Positions 22,912-34,800 of a stretch of 64,000 nt of DNA are shown here, one piece after another; within the stretch, counting starts at the first letter, position 1, and every line of letters starts with the position of its first letter. The notes under the pieces are model-generated. The model saw nothing but the letters and a program-made list of their open reading frames with translations. It ran no database searches and was not told the origin of the DNA. The DNA is from Capronia americana (Eukaryota; Ascomycota; Eurotiomycetes; Chaetothyriales; Herpotrichiellaceae), in contig JADWQD010000002.1 in the NCBI GenBank assembly GCA_016110215.1, positions 2,604,001 through 2,668,000 of the forward strand, given 5' to 3'. The position numbers and the translations under genes are program-made.

Positions 22912-24432
22912 ATGGCGGCTACATTGACCTCGCGCGACGAGCCCAAGGCGGCAGAATACGCTGGAGGTATGCGAACTAGAACTCTGGCTATACAGCCGGT
23001 TGAATCCCATCGTTGCCTGTCTGAACGTTTGCTGACCTTGGCTTCACTTACAGATGAAGTTGCTGCTCTGGTGCTAGACCCAGGCTACTCCAGCGTGCGG
23101 GCAGGATTTGCGGGAGAAGACGCTCCCAAATCGATTGTTCCCACCTTCTACGCTTCGACCGGTTCTGATCGGTTCTTTGGAGACCATGTGATTGATGTGA
23201 CGCGGGAAGATGTGGAAATCAAGAATCCTGTGGGGAGAGACGGCATCGTGGAGGACTGGGACGCCGCCGAAGCGCTGTGGAAGTACTCTTTCGCACACAA
23301 ATTGACGGGCGTACGGCCCAACCGCGCGCTGCAGGACTGGCTCAACGATCCCAAGTCAGTGCCGGATTTGCAGAAGGCGATGGCAGATGCGGTAGACACG
23401 GAGCGTTGCCTGGAAGACCATCCTCTGTTCATGACTGAGCCCTCATGGAACCCGACAAGGGCCCGGGAGAAGTGCGTGGAAATGGCATTGGAGTCATGGG
23501 CGGCGCCTGCATTCTATCTGGGAAGGTCTGGAGTCATGGGCGCCTTTGCTGCAGGCAAGCCCAGTGCGCTCGTCGTGGATTTTGGGGCGTCGCAGGTGTC
23601 AGTGACTCCCGTGCACGATGGGATGATACTCAAGAAGGGCATTACGCGGTCGAACATCGGAGGAAACTTCCTATCACAACAGGTCCGCAACATGTTTGCC
23701 GCCAATGAGCCAGAGCCGATCACCATCACGCCACACTATCTCGTCCAGTCGAAACAACCGGTGGATGCTGGGCAGCCAGCCAACGCGGTGTTAAAGCAAC
23801 TACCGGAGGGCTTTAAGCCACCCAGGCCTTCCTTCCGGCGGTATCAGGAAGAGAAGGTCGTGCTCGAATTCAAGGAGATTGCGCTGCAGGCGTGGAGGAT
23901 CGACAACAACAATGGGCCGTTCCGTGGCCAGGGCGAACTCTTGACCCGGGAACAACAGTACGCGCATCCGTTTGAGTTCCCGGATGGATACAATCAGACG
24001 TTTTCGTCCGAAAGATACCGGGTGGTCGAGTCGATCTTCGACCCACAATGCTACTATCCACCCCCCGCAGGGTCGGAGGAGGGTCACCTGTACCCGGCAC
24101 CAGACGCACAGGGCACAGTTATGGGACTGGTGAAGGGGGCCCTGGGCCAGGTGGATGTGGATATCCGACCGTTCCTGCTTGCCAACGTCGTTTTGACCGG
24201 AGCAGGTTCTCTGATCCGTGGTCTCCCCGAACGGATCGAGGCTGAGCTGAGGAAGAACTACCCTAGTGCACGGATTCGGGTGCAAGCGGCCGTTCAGCCC
24301 ATTGAGCGAAAGTTTGGCAGCTGGATCGGTGGCAGCATTGTGGCCAGTCTTGGGACTTTCCATCAGATGTGGATCTCGAAGAAGGAGTACGAGGAACATG
24401 GAGCAGGCATCGTGGAAAAGCGCTGCAAGTGA
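22912..24432 (+). CDS. arp4: Actin-related protein 4 (chromatin-remodelling/NuA4 subunit)
   Basis: Nuclear actin-related protein of 477 aa, the Arp4/BAF53 type shared by the INO80, SWR1 and NuA4 complexes in yeast. Exons 22912-22966 and 23054-24432 flank an 87-nt intron (GTATGC...TTACAG). Splicing restores AGDEVAALVLDPGYSSVRAG, the conserved Arp4 start. The actin fold is visible in the phosphate-loop region (LDPGYSSVRAGFAGEDAPKS), the second loop VVDFGASQVSVTPVHDG, the adenosine-binding VLTGAGSLIRGLPERIEAEL and the C-terminal SWIGGSIVASLGTFHQMWIS. Loop insertions between ~240 and 380 are as expected for Arp4 rather than conventional actin. The upstream in-frame GTG at 22900 is rejected as start. 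Confidence 0.93.
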   Translation: MAATLTSRDEPKAAEYAGGMRTRTLAIQPVESHRCLSERLLTLASLTDEVAALVLDPGYSSVRAGFAGEDAPKSIVPTFYASTGSDRFFGDHVIDVTREDVEIKNPVGRDGIVEDWDAAEALWKYSFAHKLTGVRPNRALQDWLNDPKSVPDLQKAMADAVDTERCLEDHPLFMTEPSWNPTRAREKCVEMALESWAAPAFYLGRSGVMGAFAAGKPSALVVDFGASQVSVTPVHDGMILKKGITRSNIGGNFLSQQVRNMFAANEPEPITITPHYLVQSKQPVDAGQPANAVLKQLPEGFKPPRPSFRRYQEEKVVLEFKEIALQAWRIDNNNGPFRGQGELLTREQQYAHPFEFPDGYNQTFSSERYRVVESIFDPQCYYPPPAGSEEGHLYPAPDAQGTVMGLVKGALGQVDVDIRPFLLANVVLTGAGSLIRGLPERIEAELRKNYPSARIRVQAAVQPIERKFGSWIGGSIVASLGTFHQMWISKKEYEEHGAGIVEKRCK

Positions 24433-26331
24433 GACACCAGGCATCGAGCACGTCGCTGACCGAGGTAAGCTATGGCGATTGCGACCGAGGCAGGCTATGG
24501 TGGTTGCGACCGAGACAAATGTGGCCGGGGGCATGAAACCATTGGTTCTGGTGTGAAGAATGGATTTGAGAACACGGTGAATTCCTGACTAGGCCGCTGG
24601 CGGGAGGACTGAATCACGCGCAATGGCAGAATCGGGAAAATGAGCCCGCAAGCGAACAGGGCGAAGTGGATGTTGAATGGGTCATGGCCGCCGCAGATGG
24701 AGCGTGGGATGCCAAGTCTGTCCTGAGAAGCTTGAACGCAGGTGTTGGGAGTGGGTGAATGGCAGCAGATAGACGAGCCCGCGCGATACCAGCCGCTAGA
24801 ATCGCCGGTGACTTCAGGCGCAGGGGCGCAGGGAGCCAGGATGGCATTATTGGAGGCACCAGAGATAGCCAGCACGAAAGCGTGCTTTGCACGGTCGCCT
24901 AGCGAACGCTAAGGCGGTGAAGAGCGTCGAGATATCGCACCCACCGAAGAGAGAGCGGCGGGCGCCAATTGGGCGACCACGTCGTGTGTAACCTGTCAGC
25001 ATCTGCAACACGATCCAGGCACTCGGGTCGCAGGTAGAAACAAATCCGAGCACCTGGAACGGACGTCGACTGGGTGCACCGTCCAAAAGAGCGCTACCCT
25101 CCGCCCGGACGTTACATCTCCGCTGAATGCGGACGTGGTGGAGGCATTGAGATCGAGGTCAAATGCTCGTACTGTTCAGCAGGTTGTGCTCGTAGCTCCG
25201 CCTCTTCAGTGCGTACTCACGTTGGATGATTTCCTGTAGGAGCACACAGTACTAGTTGGGTAGTTCGGCCTGAGGCCATGCAGGTGCCTGGTCCAGATTG
25301 CGAGCCTCGAGTCAATCGGGTGCGGCCCTTTTGATAGCTCGATACTTGCCCAGGCACTGCTTGCACAGTTCTAGGAGCCGGGTCCCTGGGTCCTGGGCCC
25401 TGGGAATTGGGCGTGCTGCCTATCAGAAGATGGGCAACGGCGCCCCTCTTCCCCATGGCGTTCATAAACTTTGATCTAGCCGTCTTCCATCCTTCATTTT
25501 CCCCGCCAAACGAACATGACTTCGAACCCTGAAGCAAGGGGCTGCATCGTTCCTGCAAATCATCGTGCCTGTTCTCATGCAGACCGTTGGTCGCAAGCAG
25601 GTTCTGTGGTCTGCGGCGTATCATCTGATATCGCATCCCAGCAAGGTCAAATCACTCAGCACAGCTTCATATTCAACGGTCGGCGATAGTGGAGGGTACG
25701 TGCTCGCCCTCCAAACCTGCGCCCCGTACGACATCCACATCTGAACGCAAGGGCCAGCTGCTAATTACCATTATTCAGAGGTGCTCCATCGCCACCGTCG
25801 ACCTGACTCAGGGAACTCCTCCTTTCGGACGCACAGTTCTGAAATTCTTCCTCCCCCCCACCGCCCTCTCGTCGATCACGACTTTGCTCTCGCGCCACGT
25901 TGCTACATCCATCGTGTTTGGGCGAGCCGCCCTTCAACCCGTTCCTCCGTCTCATCACAACCCCCCCCAGGCCCCTGCCTCGAAGATCTTGCCGCCCAAT
26001 CCACTGCATGGTCTCCCTCGCTAGCCACTTTCTGCCCATTGGTCACCGTTACCGGCTTGTCGGATCCCATTCCATTCCAAACCCACTTTGGGGACCACAG
26101 TACGAGGCCTTCTTACCACCAGCAAATTCTTTCACCACCACGGCGCCCGCCCAACCAACCTATTTTTATGCGGCTCGACCCGCCGTTCACCAAACCTCGT
26201 CCCCTTCCCAATGTTGGTCCGTCTGCCAGAAGCATTTGTGGGAACGGCTGAGCGACACGATTAGGTTTGGTTACTCCTGGTCCGACTTGTAGCTGCCTAT
26301 GGGCAACTTCTAGAGGATTTACCTAGTAGGC
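24433..26331. other. Intergenic between Arp4 and methyltransferase genes
   Basis: About 1.9 kb holding the Arp4 3' region and the methyltransferase promoter. From ~25680 to 26300 the plus strand is pyrimidine-rich, typical of a fungal promoter or 5' UTR. Short minus-strand frames at 24495-24892 and 25217-25636 lack a proper ATG or any family feature and were not called as genes. Confidence 0.55.
24458..24516 (+). repeat. 25-bp imperfect tandem repeat, ~2.3 copies
   Basis: Units beginning GACCGAGG start at 24458 and 24483, with a partial third unit (GACCGAGA) at 24508. The first two differ at a few positions. The repeat sits 25 bp after the Arp4 stop codon, so it probably lies in its 3' UTR. 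Confidence 0.7.
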
Positions 26332-27624
26332 ATGTCAATAATTACACGACCGTCGGCGCCAACAACAAGATTCATTCGCACTATGGACTCCCCTCTGGTC
26401 CCAGACTCGGATTCCACCCGTTCCTCGTACGAAGGAGCGCAAAGCGATACTCGATCATTGACGGCCAGTATCACCGACTATCCCATGCATTGGGGACGGA
26501 GATATCACCGGTACAAGGAGGGCTCCTACTTGTATCCCAACGACGAGCACGAACAGACCCGGCTGGACGAACAGCACGAGATCCTCAATCAACTCCATGG
26601 TCGCTTGTTCTTCGCTCCTCTCGACCCAGACGAAGTTCGCTCTGTTTTAGATATCGGCACAGGAACGGTAAGTTATCTCGAGTTTTTTCAAGGAGAGGGG
26701 TGGTTTGGAACAACGGTGCCTCTGAAAGGATCTGGCAAAGTGCTCTTTCCCTTGACCGGCCATGCTCTTCATGCTGTCTCTTCGGACAGAGAACGGCTAC
26801 CGTGGAAGGACCATTCCTGGGCATTCCTGTAGCTTCTTTTCCTGACTATGGATGCATTTACTGATATGAATCATTGAGGCTGCTAGGGTATATGGCCGAT
26901 TGCTCTCGCTGATTCAAATCTCCTCCCTTGTGCCACCATCACCGGCACGGATCTTTCGGCTGTTCAGCCTGACGACGTACCCTCGAATGTGTACTTTGAG
27001 ATCCAGGACTGTGCCGAGGAAGATTGGGTACGACAACCGGGCAGTGTTGATTATTGCCATGTCCGTTGCATGGCGGGTGCCCTCACCTCATACAAAGATC
27101 TGATTGAAACGTCCCGAAAGTATCTACGTCCAGGCACAGGATGGTTAGAATGTCAAGAACTCCATCCTCAACCGGTGTCGGATGATCACACCATCCCTGA
27201 CGATTGGCCCATGAAAGTGTGGGAGGAGAACCTGCACCATGCCGCCTCCGAACGTCTGGACCCGCCTCGGCCAGTTCGGATCGCGCCGAATATTAAGACT
27301 TGGATGGAAGAAGCAGGCTACGTCGATATCCACGAGCACATCACCAAGATTCCGTTAGGGCCGTGGCCGAGAGACCGGCGGTTGAAGAACATTGGCGGCT
27401 GGTGGCTCTCCAACTATCTCGCTGGGTTGCAAGGCTTTACCTACAAACTGTTCAGTACCGACGGGTTGAGGTGGTCTCGAGACGAAATCGAGGTTCACCT
27501 GGCCGATGTCAGAAGAGCCGCGCTGACAAAGTCGGTCCATTCCTACCAAAGGTACCACGTTGTATATGGACGCAGGCCAACTCGAGAGGAGGAGCACGTG
27601 CTAAGCTTGTATGGCCCCGGGTAA
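26332..27624 (+). CDS. SAM-dependent methyltransferase, LaeA-like (Methyltransf_23)
   Basis: Class I S-adenosylmethionine methyltransferase of the large fungal LaeA-like group; 357 aa from the ATG at 26332, or 340 aa from the ATG at 26383 (MDSPLVPDSDSTRSSYEG). Exons are 26332-26667 and 26887-27624. The 219-nt intron (GTAAGT...GCTAG) falls inside motif I and splicing creates SVLDIGTGTGIWPIALAD, the SAM-binding loop. The preceding block HWGRRYHRYKEGSYLYPND and DEQHEILNQL is the usual N-terminal signature (YxxYxxGxYxxPND). Post-motif regions include TGTDLSAVQP, a motif-II-like DYCHVRCMAG and RPGTGWLECQE, plus a C-terminal GWWLSNYLAGLQGFTYKLF. Substrate unknown; relatives range from secondary-metabolism regulators to pathway enzymes. 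Confidence 0.88.
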
Positions 27625-30323
27625 TGGCCAGCTGGGCACGGGAATTGAATCACTACAGGCGGCACCAAACACGAGGTCTCGGTCAAACGACATACACAGA
27701 TGAAGAGTCTAACAACACGGCCACGCCATACACTATATTTGTCCCTCCGCACTGCCAGCCAATGCAAGCGCGAGAAAGGTCATGGCATGGTGCTGTGGCG
27801 CCAGGGACGCGTGGGGTGCCTGCACATGGTCGCCATGCTGCCGGAAGCCCGACCACCATCAGTTATCTGCGTGGGCGCCGCGTACCCTGAAACGACATGT
27901 TAGCGTGAGCGGGCGCCTGCTCGACCGCGGCAGACGGCGTCGATTGACGGTGGCTGGATGTATTTTCCACTGAGCAGGTCAGGCTGGTCGGGAGGGACAA
28001 GGAAACGACGGAAAAGGGATGCAAACCGGCTCGGCTACCATGTACAAAAACTTAGTAATGAGTCTCTCCTCTTTGCTGTGGTCGCACGCTGACAGGAGAG
28101 AACTGGCCGTGTGCATTCGGCTGCTAGCAGTAATACTACCACAGCGCGCTGTCTAGTCTGGCTTCGGGCACTGACCGTACGGCCAAGTGGGATCGGTTTC
28201 CAAGTTGTCACCTTGGATGCCTTCGCTTGTGGCGTTTCCATTACCCCTGCACACGCGTGACCGTGACAGTACCAGTACGAGTACTCCGTAGCGACTCACG
28301 AGAGTCAAGATGATCAGCCTCGCTTCGGATACTGAATCATGAAGACCCATGATCGCCATGTCGGTGTTGTCGGTTGCACCTTTGCACCGATGACTGCCTG
28401 TTGAGGCCCCCTGTGCCTTCCCCAAGCAGCATAGCGACGGTCTGACGCGGCGGGAAGCAGGGGGAAACACCAGGCTTCCTGCCCGGGCGCCAGGCCACTC
28501 GTGGGTCACCCCCAAGTACCGGCTCCGCGATGCCGTGCGTCAGACGTTGTCGTCTCCACTGCCTCCCTGCCTGCCTCCTGTTCTGAAGCTTCGGCCGACT
28601 CTGCTTCAGCCTTTGTCCTTTCCACTCAGGACGTTTGATTTCCCCTCGACGCCCATGGTGCCATGGTACCATGGTGCCATGCAGTCATCCTCACCTCACT
28701 ACCTTCCCGTCCTAGGGGCTGGTCAGGCCACCACTCGAACCCCTGGAATGGTCCGCTTCCGCGGGACGACGCGCTCATACCCGGCGATATTTTACGCGAG
28801 AACCACGACCCAACGCAGCTGGGTTCGTGGTGCGTGCTTCCTTGCTGGCTGGTGACCAGGCAGCTTCTGTTGGGTCCTCTGCGGGCAGCGGGTGCTTGTT
28901 GGCTTGTTGGGCATTGTTCCCTGCCTCGCTGTCATCATCTGTGTGGTTTGTCCTTTTGCCCGTTCGTGCCCAACGCGTTGAAATTTTCTGCGTAGAGAGG
29001 CTGGCGAGCTCTTCCGAGATCTGGGTTCGCTCTGTCTCCGTTACGGACACTTCCCGCGCACCAGGCAAATCGAACGGCCAACTAGGGTTGCCCTGGTTCG
29101 AGAATGCATCTCTCCTGCCCACGCAAGACGCGAGGCCAGATCCCACGAATCGACCTATCTCCGTGTGCAGGTGCACAGCAGGCTCCCTGCGGAAACGGGA
29201 GCATGGCAGCCGAGCGAGAAACATGCATGCATGTCCAACATCCCCGGACGCTCGCTCACGGTGAAAGGCCTTGGCCTTGGGCGCGAGTTTGAATCAGAAC
29301 TTGGGGTGTGCACGCAAAAGGACCGGTCGGTTCGGACACGGTACTCCGTACATTATATGGGCTTACTATATGCTTGAGAATCCTTCGAGACGCCGCCACA
29401 TGGATGAGGGCGGCCGTCCACTGGCGAGATGTTGCATCCCACGCTCTGCTAGTCGTCGATGCCTCCGGTGGACAAAGACACAGACCTGTGAGTCAACGAA
29501 ATGCATCCATGATCCGGCACTTTTGCGGACACGACTGAGGTGAACTCAAATCTCAACCTCGCTGGCCTTGTTCTGTGTAGGTCTCATCCATGCGTCCTCT
29601 CTGGTGAACATGCACTGTCAATACTGCACCGCATGGCTGACAAAGTGTCCAAGCTTCTCGGCCGATGCACGATCGTTCGCTTACCCTTGTCTCCTTTTCA
29701 CTCGCCAGCGGCGGTGTCGAAGTGGCGGCCTAATCTTGACTCGCGTATCCTCCCCTTCACCTACATGGTATGCACACTCAGTGGTAGGTATCGCGCTTCA
29801 GTGGAAGCGCCGCCCTGTTCTTCACTTGTCTGTCTCACTTCACTCGACGCCCCGGCAGTTGTCTCAAATCGCCGCTTCTCAGTACGTACGTACGGAACTA
29901 TTGTCTCGGTACTTTGGCCTGATTAACCGACAGTAATGCACGCCGCCATGTCCGTCTAGACGGGGACGACAGTATCTCCGTTAAAGTATCTCCGTTAAAT
30001 CGACAATCTGACGCAACTCCGCCGTCTGTCGTCCGCCGTCCTATGTACATCCCAAGAGCCAGAACAATGAAACTCATCGCCCACCGTCACCTAACTGCCC
30101 AGCCCAGCCCAGCCACGGGACTAACGGTGTCTCACCACAATGGTCTCTCCTACTCATGCCAAAGTACTAAAGCAGCACCCGTCCCAGTAAGCCATTAGGC
30201 CAAAGAAATAACTTACAGTCTAGCTTATGTCCGACCGAGTACGGAGTATGGAATATAGAACATGAAATGCTAAGTCTTGGTTTCTGTACGCGTAGTGGAA
30301 AGGACGTGATTTCGCGAGCCAGC

Positions 30324-30342
30324 CATGCATGCATGCATGCAT
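30324..30342. repeat. (CATG)n microsatellite
   Basis: CATG tetramer repeated almost five times (30324-30342). First of four simple repeats within 500 bp. Confidence 0.85.
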
Positions 30343-30375
30343 CAATACCATCTGAATGACAAAGTTGATATAGAA

Positions 30376-30451
30376 GTCCCAGTCCCAGTCCCAGTCCCAG
30401 TCCCAGTCCCAGTCCCAGTCCCAGTCCCAGTCCCAGTCCCAGTCCCAGTCC
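30376..30451. repeat. (CCCAGT)n hexanucleotide microsatellite, ~12.5 units
   Basis: The hexamer AGTCCC is repeated ~12.5 times without interruption over 76 bp. In its frames it would encode Val-Pro (plus) or Gly-Leu and Asp-Trp (minus) dipeptides, but no gene context supports translation. The perfect array suggests recent slippage. Confidence 0.95.
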
Positions 30452-30594
30452 GCAATGCATATACTGTACTTGTAGGAGCCCATGGATCTGATCATGTGAA
30501 ATCCACGTCCATTACTCCTCGTACATACGTGGCTGGAGGTACTGTACATAGCCTCGATCCGAAATTCCAAAGTTCCGAAGTCCCAACCCTTTCG

Positions 30595-30628
<34 letters not shown>

Positions 30629-30667
30629 TCACACACACACACTCACACACACTCACTCACACACTCA
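30595..30667. repeat. (TC)n followed by (CA)n compound microsatellite
   Basis: A run of twelve TC dinucleotides (30595-30618) passes directly into a CA/CACT-rich tract to ~30667. Confidence 0.92.
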
Positions 30668-30801
30668 TTCTAATAATCAACTCAAGCAGTGATTGAGGCA
30701 GAGAAAACGGATCCAAGAACTAAGAACTAAGCATCAGAAATCCGCGTACGTATCACTACTCCATCGTACTTCGTACTTCCACTGGCTAAGTAATTTAAAT
30801 A

Positions 30802-30822
30802 TACGTATACGTATACGTATAC
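30802..30822. repeat. (TACGTA)n short palindromic repeat
   Basis: Self-complementary TACGTA units repeat about 3.5 times, followed by a TATTTG-rich stretch. Confidence 0.8.
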
Positions 30823-31874
30823 CTATACTTGTATTTGTATTTGTACTGTCCTATCCTGTCCTGTACGAACTCTGTACATCACACAGGGAGTCTCGAGGAT
30901 GGGTATATGTATGGCTACACATGACATAGTATAGCATAGAATGGACTAGAATATATTGAAACACCGTAAGTAAGGAATATGTGAGGGATGAGTGAGGGAT
31001 GAGGGAGCCCGTGGGAAATGAGTACTCGTAAGTAAGGAGGAAGAAACTTCAACCAAGGATAGAATGGTGCCATCCCTTTGCTGCTGGACATGTCTCGCTT
31101 GTTTAAGGCGAAGAGGACGCAGACCAGCCATAAGGTACTACAAGTACAGCATGCGCGTTGGCCCGCCTCCTCAAGACGTCAATCAAGTTCACTCGGTCCG
31201 GAAGATTGGACTTGGTGTAACTTCTTTCGATTCCAATTACATTAGAGCATCGCCTGGAGTCCGTAGCTCTCAGGCTCTTGCTTTTGCTGCTGTTCTCTCC
31301 TCTCTCTACCGTGGCCGCCGTCACACCTCCACCAGAGCCTCGCCACAATCCCTGGCCGGGAGCTCCATCCATACTGTCCGCCCTGCTCACATGCCAAGCA
31401 CCTTCTTGGTTCTCTCGCGTTCTTCTCTAGCCAACCTGTCCCGGCTTCACTCCTCAGCTCTTGCTGCTAGATCAGGACTTGATCTGGGCTGATGGTCCGC
31501 AATATGGTATCGACGACCCCAGTCATAACCATATGACACGGCACATACGCCAAAAGCGCCACGCATGCAGTATGTTCCTCCCAGGTTTTGTTCGAAAATG
31601 TGTTCAACGCAGAAAAGATTCGCTGCCCAGCAGATGGGTATTAATAAGGAGTGTTCCTGCCAATCCCAGTTCCTGAATCTATGCACAGAGCGCCGTTCGA
31701 CTTTTGGACTTGACGAATGTAAGAACATTCTGACCCGGCCTAGCCAGGGGGGTCCTCCCAGGCTGAAAGCAGTGATCATCAACAAAAGGAAATTCATGGG
31801 TATCATTGCATCATCATCACATCCTTGAGCAGGGAGCAAACGAGTCCTGTCTCAGTGTTTCTCGCGGCTTGGTT

Positions 31875-34800
31875 TCACACCATGGGGGCGCCAGGCTGTT
31901 TAGCACCAAGCCCACCCAACAGAGCCTCGGGAGGAACCCGGTGGATGTTCGAATGCTTGTCCGCATAGGGCACGCTGGGTACGGTCTTGTATCCAGCGCG
32001 TCGTCGCTGAATGCGATTGAGGATGATGCCGATTAAGATTATAAGGAAGATGGTGCCGAGTGCTGCACAGAGGGCAACGAGGATGACTATCCCAAGAGAA
32101 TGGCCGCCTTCTAGAATGACCGGTCAGTACAAGAAAAGGTGTGAGATAGGCAAACAACTTACGATCTCCTCTCAGTACGTTGGTGTTGGAAGTGAACACC
32201 TGACTGATGCTGCCTGGGCTCCCATCCGCTGTTGAGGCCAAGATCAAAGGTTCCATATGGGTGCCATTGAACAGTGCTGCTGCCGCATTCCCAAAGCCTG
32301 TGATGTTGAGCTGGCCACTGACCAGTAAGGCATAGTCATCGTCGAGATACGGGGTTGATCGATGATTCCTTGTCAACGGCATGATCTGCAGGCCTCGGAT
32401 GCTAGTACCAGTGCTGAACACATCCGGAACAGGCCTCACATTGGCGTCGTCAATCTCGACCAAGAACGTCGAGCCATTGGTGGCAGTGCCAGCTACCCAC
32501 ATGTGGGTTGCGTCGGTGGTGGCTGGGCAGAAAGCAGTTACCGGTCCTGGAATACCAGCGACTGCCAATACCTCCCAAGTCTGACTTTTGGTGTTGTATG
32601 TTGCGAGGGACGTTTGATTGCCTTGGACCGTCAGGTTCCCAGCAGCCAGAAGTTCCCTGCTACTTCTCCAGAACAAGGACGATACCGTGCCCTCCAGGCC
32701 AGTGCCGACAGGGCTCCACTGATTCGTCATAGTGTCGTAGTTGCACACAACTGGGCAGGACAGATCCTGTGACGTGCCTGAAAATGCTCCACCCACGTAG
32801 ACAGCTGAAGTGCCTGATTGTGGAGCAATGGCATTGACAACCACGTTAGGACCTTGCAGGGAAGCTGGCTGGATGGTTCGGAATCCAGCAGTACTCATGT
32901 CATACAGAACTAGGCCAGCCACACTGGCATCTCCGACTTGTCCAGAGATGTTGCCACCGGCGAAGAGAATATTTCCCGAGAGAGCCATGGACAGAACGGT
33001 CGAGTTGGCGTCTAATCCTGGAGGAAGTCCAGTTACTCGGTTGTTGTTGGAGAAGTTCAAGAACATCAGATTCTCAATGGTAGCTCCACCGGTGGCAGTT
33101 GCGGCGAAATGACCGCCCAGGATCGTCACATTCTGCTCGTTTTCGGTGTAGTAGAGGCCTGCGGTCACTCCGGTAACGTTCTGAACAGCTTGAACGGCTC
33201 GCTTCTTGGTGCTGGGCACTGATTCGCTGGACGTAATGTCAATAGGGAGCTGTGAAAGAACGACCTGACCAGACTCTGATCGCATGCCGGCGGCTCCACT
33301 AATGGCCAATCCAAGGGAGGCAAGTGTGCCAGCTCCGAGCCAGGTATTGTTCGGGAGGAAAGTTGCAGCGAACAGTTGACCAGCCAAGACTTCCTTTGGA
33401 ACGTCCAGGTGGGCAAGCCATGCACTTCTCGACGGCACCCATATCGCCAACCCCGCTGCTCGGGCTGCTGGAGTAGATCCAGAGCTGCGGATTTGATTGA
33501 ACGGGCCCGTGAAGGCAATCACGGTCTCGGGGCCGCTCTGAGAGATGTTCAGCTGCATTGGCTCGACAGCTTCAACTGGTCCATCGAGTCCAGCACCTAA
33601 TGCCACCCATGTGTCCTTTGAGTACTGGTACGCAGCGACATTGCTCAGTCCGTTCAAATTGTTCCGGGCAACGTTGCTGAAATTACCCCCAACGTAGAGG
33701 AAGTCACCCAAGCTGTAAAGGTCGCTGACAGCTGAATTAAGCCCACCGCCAGGTAGAGAAGAGGCGTTGTTGTTTCTGAAGGCCATGATGTTTTCAAAAA
33801 CATCGTCGGAGAAGCGGCCAGCTGCGTACAGAGTGTCGTCCTTGGCAGCCAAGGCCAGTACGTTAGCATTTGGATTGAGCATGGTCCCAGCATTGTTGAT
33901 GGCGGATTGAGAGAAGTCGACGGTGGCATAGTCGATCGTGCTGTTGTTAGGGTCATAGTCGAACAGGCCATTTAGACCGCCAGTGGTTGAGCCGGTGAAT
34001 CCGAACTTTACTCGAGATGCGACCACTAATTGAGCTTGTTGCTGCCCTGACGGTCTGAGGGTGACAGATGGTCGGAAAGATGTAGTGGTGGCGTCGACGT
34101 GGCCTTGAAAGACGATGTCGTACTTGTCAAAGTTGTTTGTTTGGAAAAGGGTGGTGCCAAATGACTGCTTGCCATCCTCTGTCAGGCTGCCAGTGACATT
34201 AACAATGGCACGCGCGGAGCAAGAGCTGTCCTGCAAACAACCAGGCGTGTAGACAATGATCGAGTAGTTTCCGCTTTGCTGCACATTGGGCTGGAAGACG
34301 ATGTTCGCCGTGTTCACGTCTTCAGGGCCGACCACGATCGTGAGGTAGTCGGACACGCTTTGCATGGAGGGCGTGGTGTACCACGGTCCGGTCGCAGTTG
34401 CAGTGGAACCCAGGCCATCAGCTTGGCATGTAGGTTCATTGAAGGACTCGATGGCGTAGGAAAAGATATCGTTCTGAAATAGCTCGATGCCGCCAAGCCC
34501 TGCTCCATCTCCATACCAGTCCGAGATGTCGATGCTGAAGCTGTTCATGCCGACCATATTGACGAAAAAGAAGTCCTGATACGGCTGCGTCGCGTTGTAC
34601 TCGGCCAGAGGACATGTCGATTGACAGGAGATGAGATCTCCTGTCGCTGGGTCGGTGGTGGTGAAATTGAGGATTCCATTAAGCGGGTGCGCCGTAAACC
34701 TCCACGTCTTTGTGCCTCTTCCAGCTTGGCTCGTCTGCCACAGTCGCAGTCTGGTGGGTTCGAAGCCAAATCCGAAATCGGCGCGCCATCTACCGGGTGT

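Larger units (their letters stand above)
27625..31874. other. 4.25-kb convergent intergenic region, no recognisable gene
   Basis: The methyltransferase (plus) and Rax2 (minus) genes end towards each other, so neither promoter lies here. Base composition is ordinary, not RIP-like. Six frames hold only short Pro/Arg/Ser/Cys-rich frames without family signatures. Microsatellites cluster at 30.3-30.9 kb, and an NcoI-type palindromic motif CCATGGTACCATGG lies near 28664. It may hold a long non-coding RNA, an undetected small gene or decayed sequence. Confidence 0.55.

Noticed and set aside
24495..24892. Overlapping minus-strand frames downstream of Arp4
   Set aside because: Two frames of similar length with Cys/Pro/Ser bias, no good start and no family features.
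28654..28682. Long palindrome around CCATGGTACCATGG
   Set aside because: Only the central 14 bp are perfectly self-complementary; the wider GCCATGG repeats are direct, not inverted.
30376..30451. CRISPR-like array
   Set aside because: Uninterrupted 6-bp units without spacers; a microsatellite in a eukaryotic genome.
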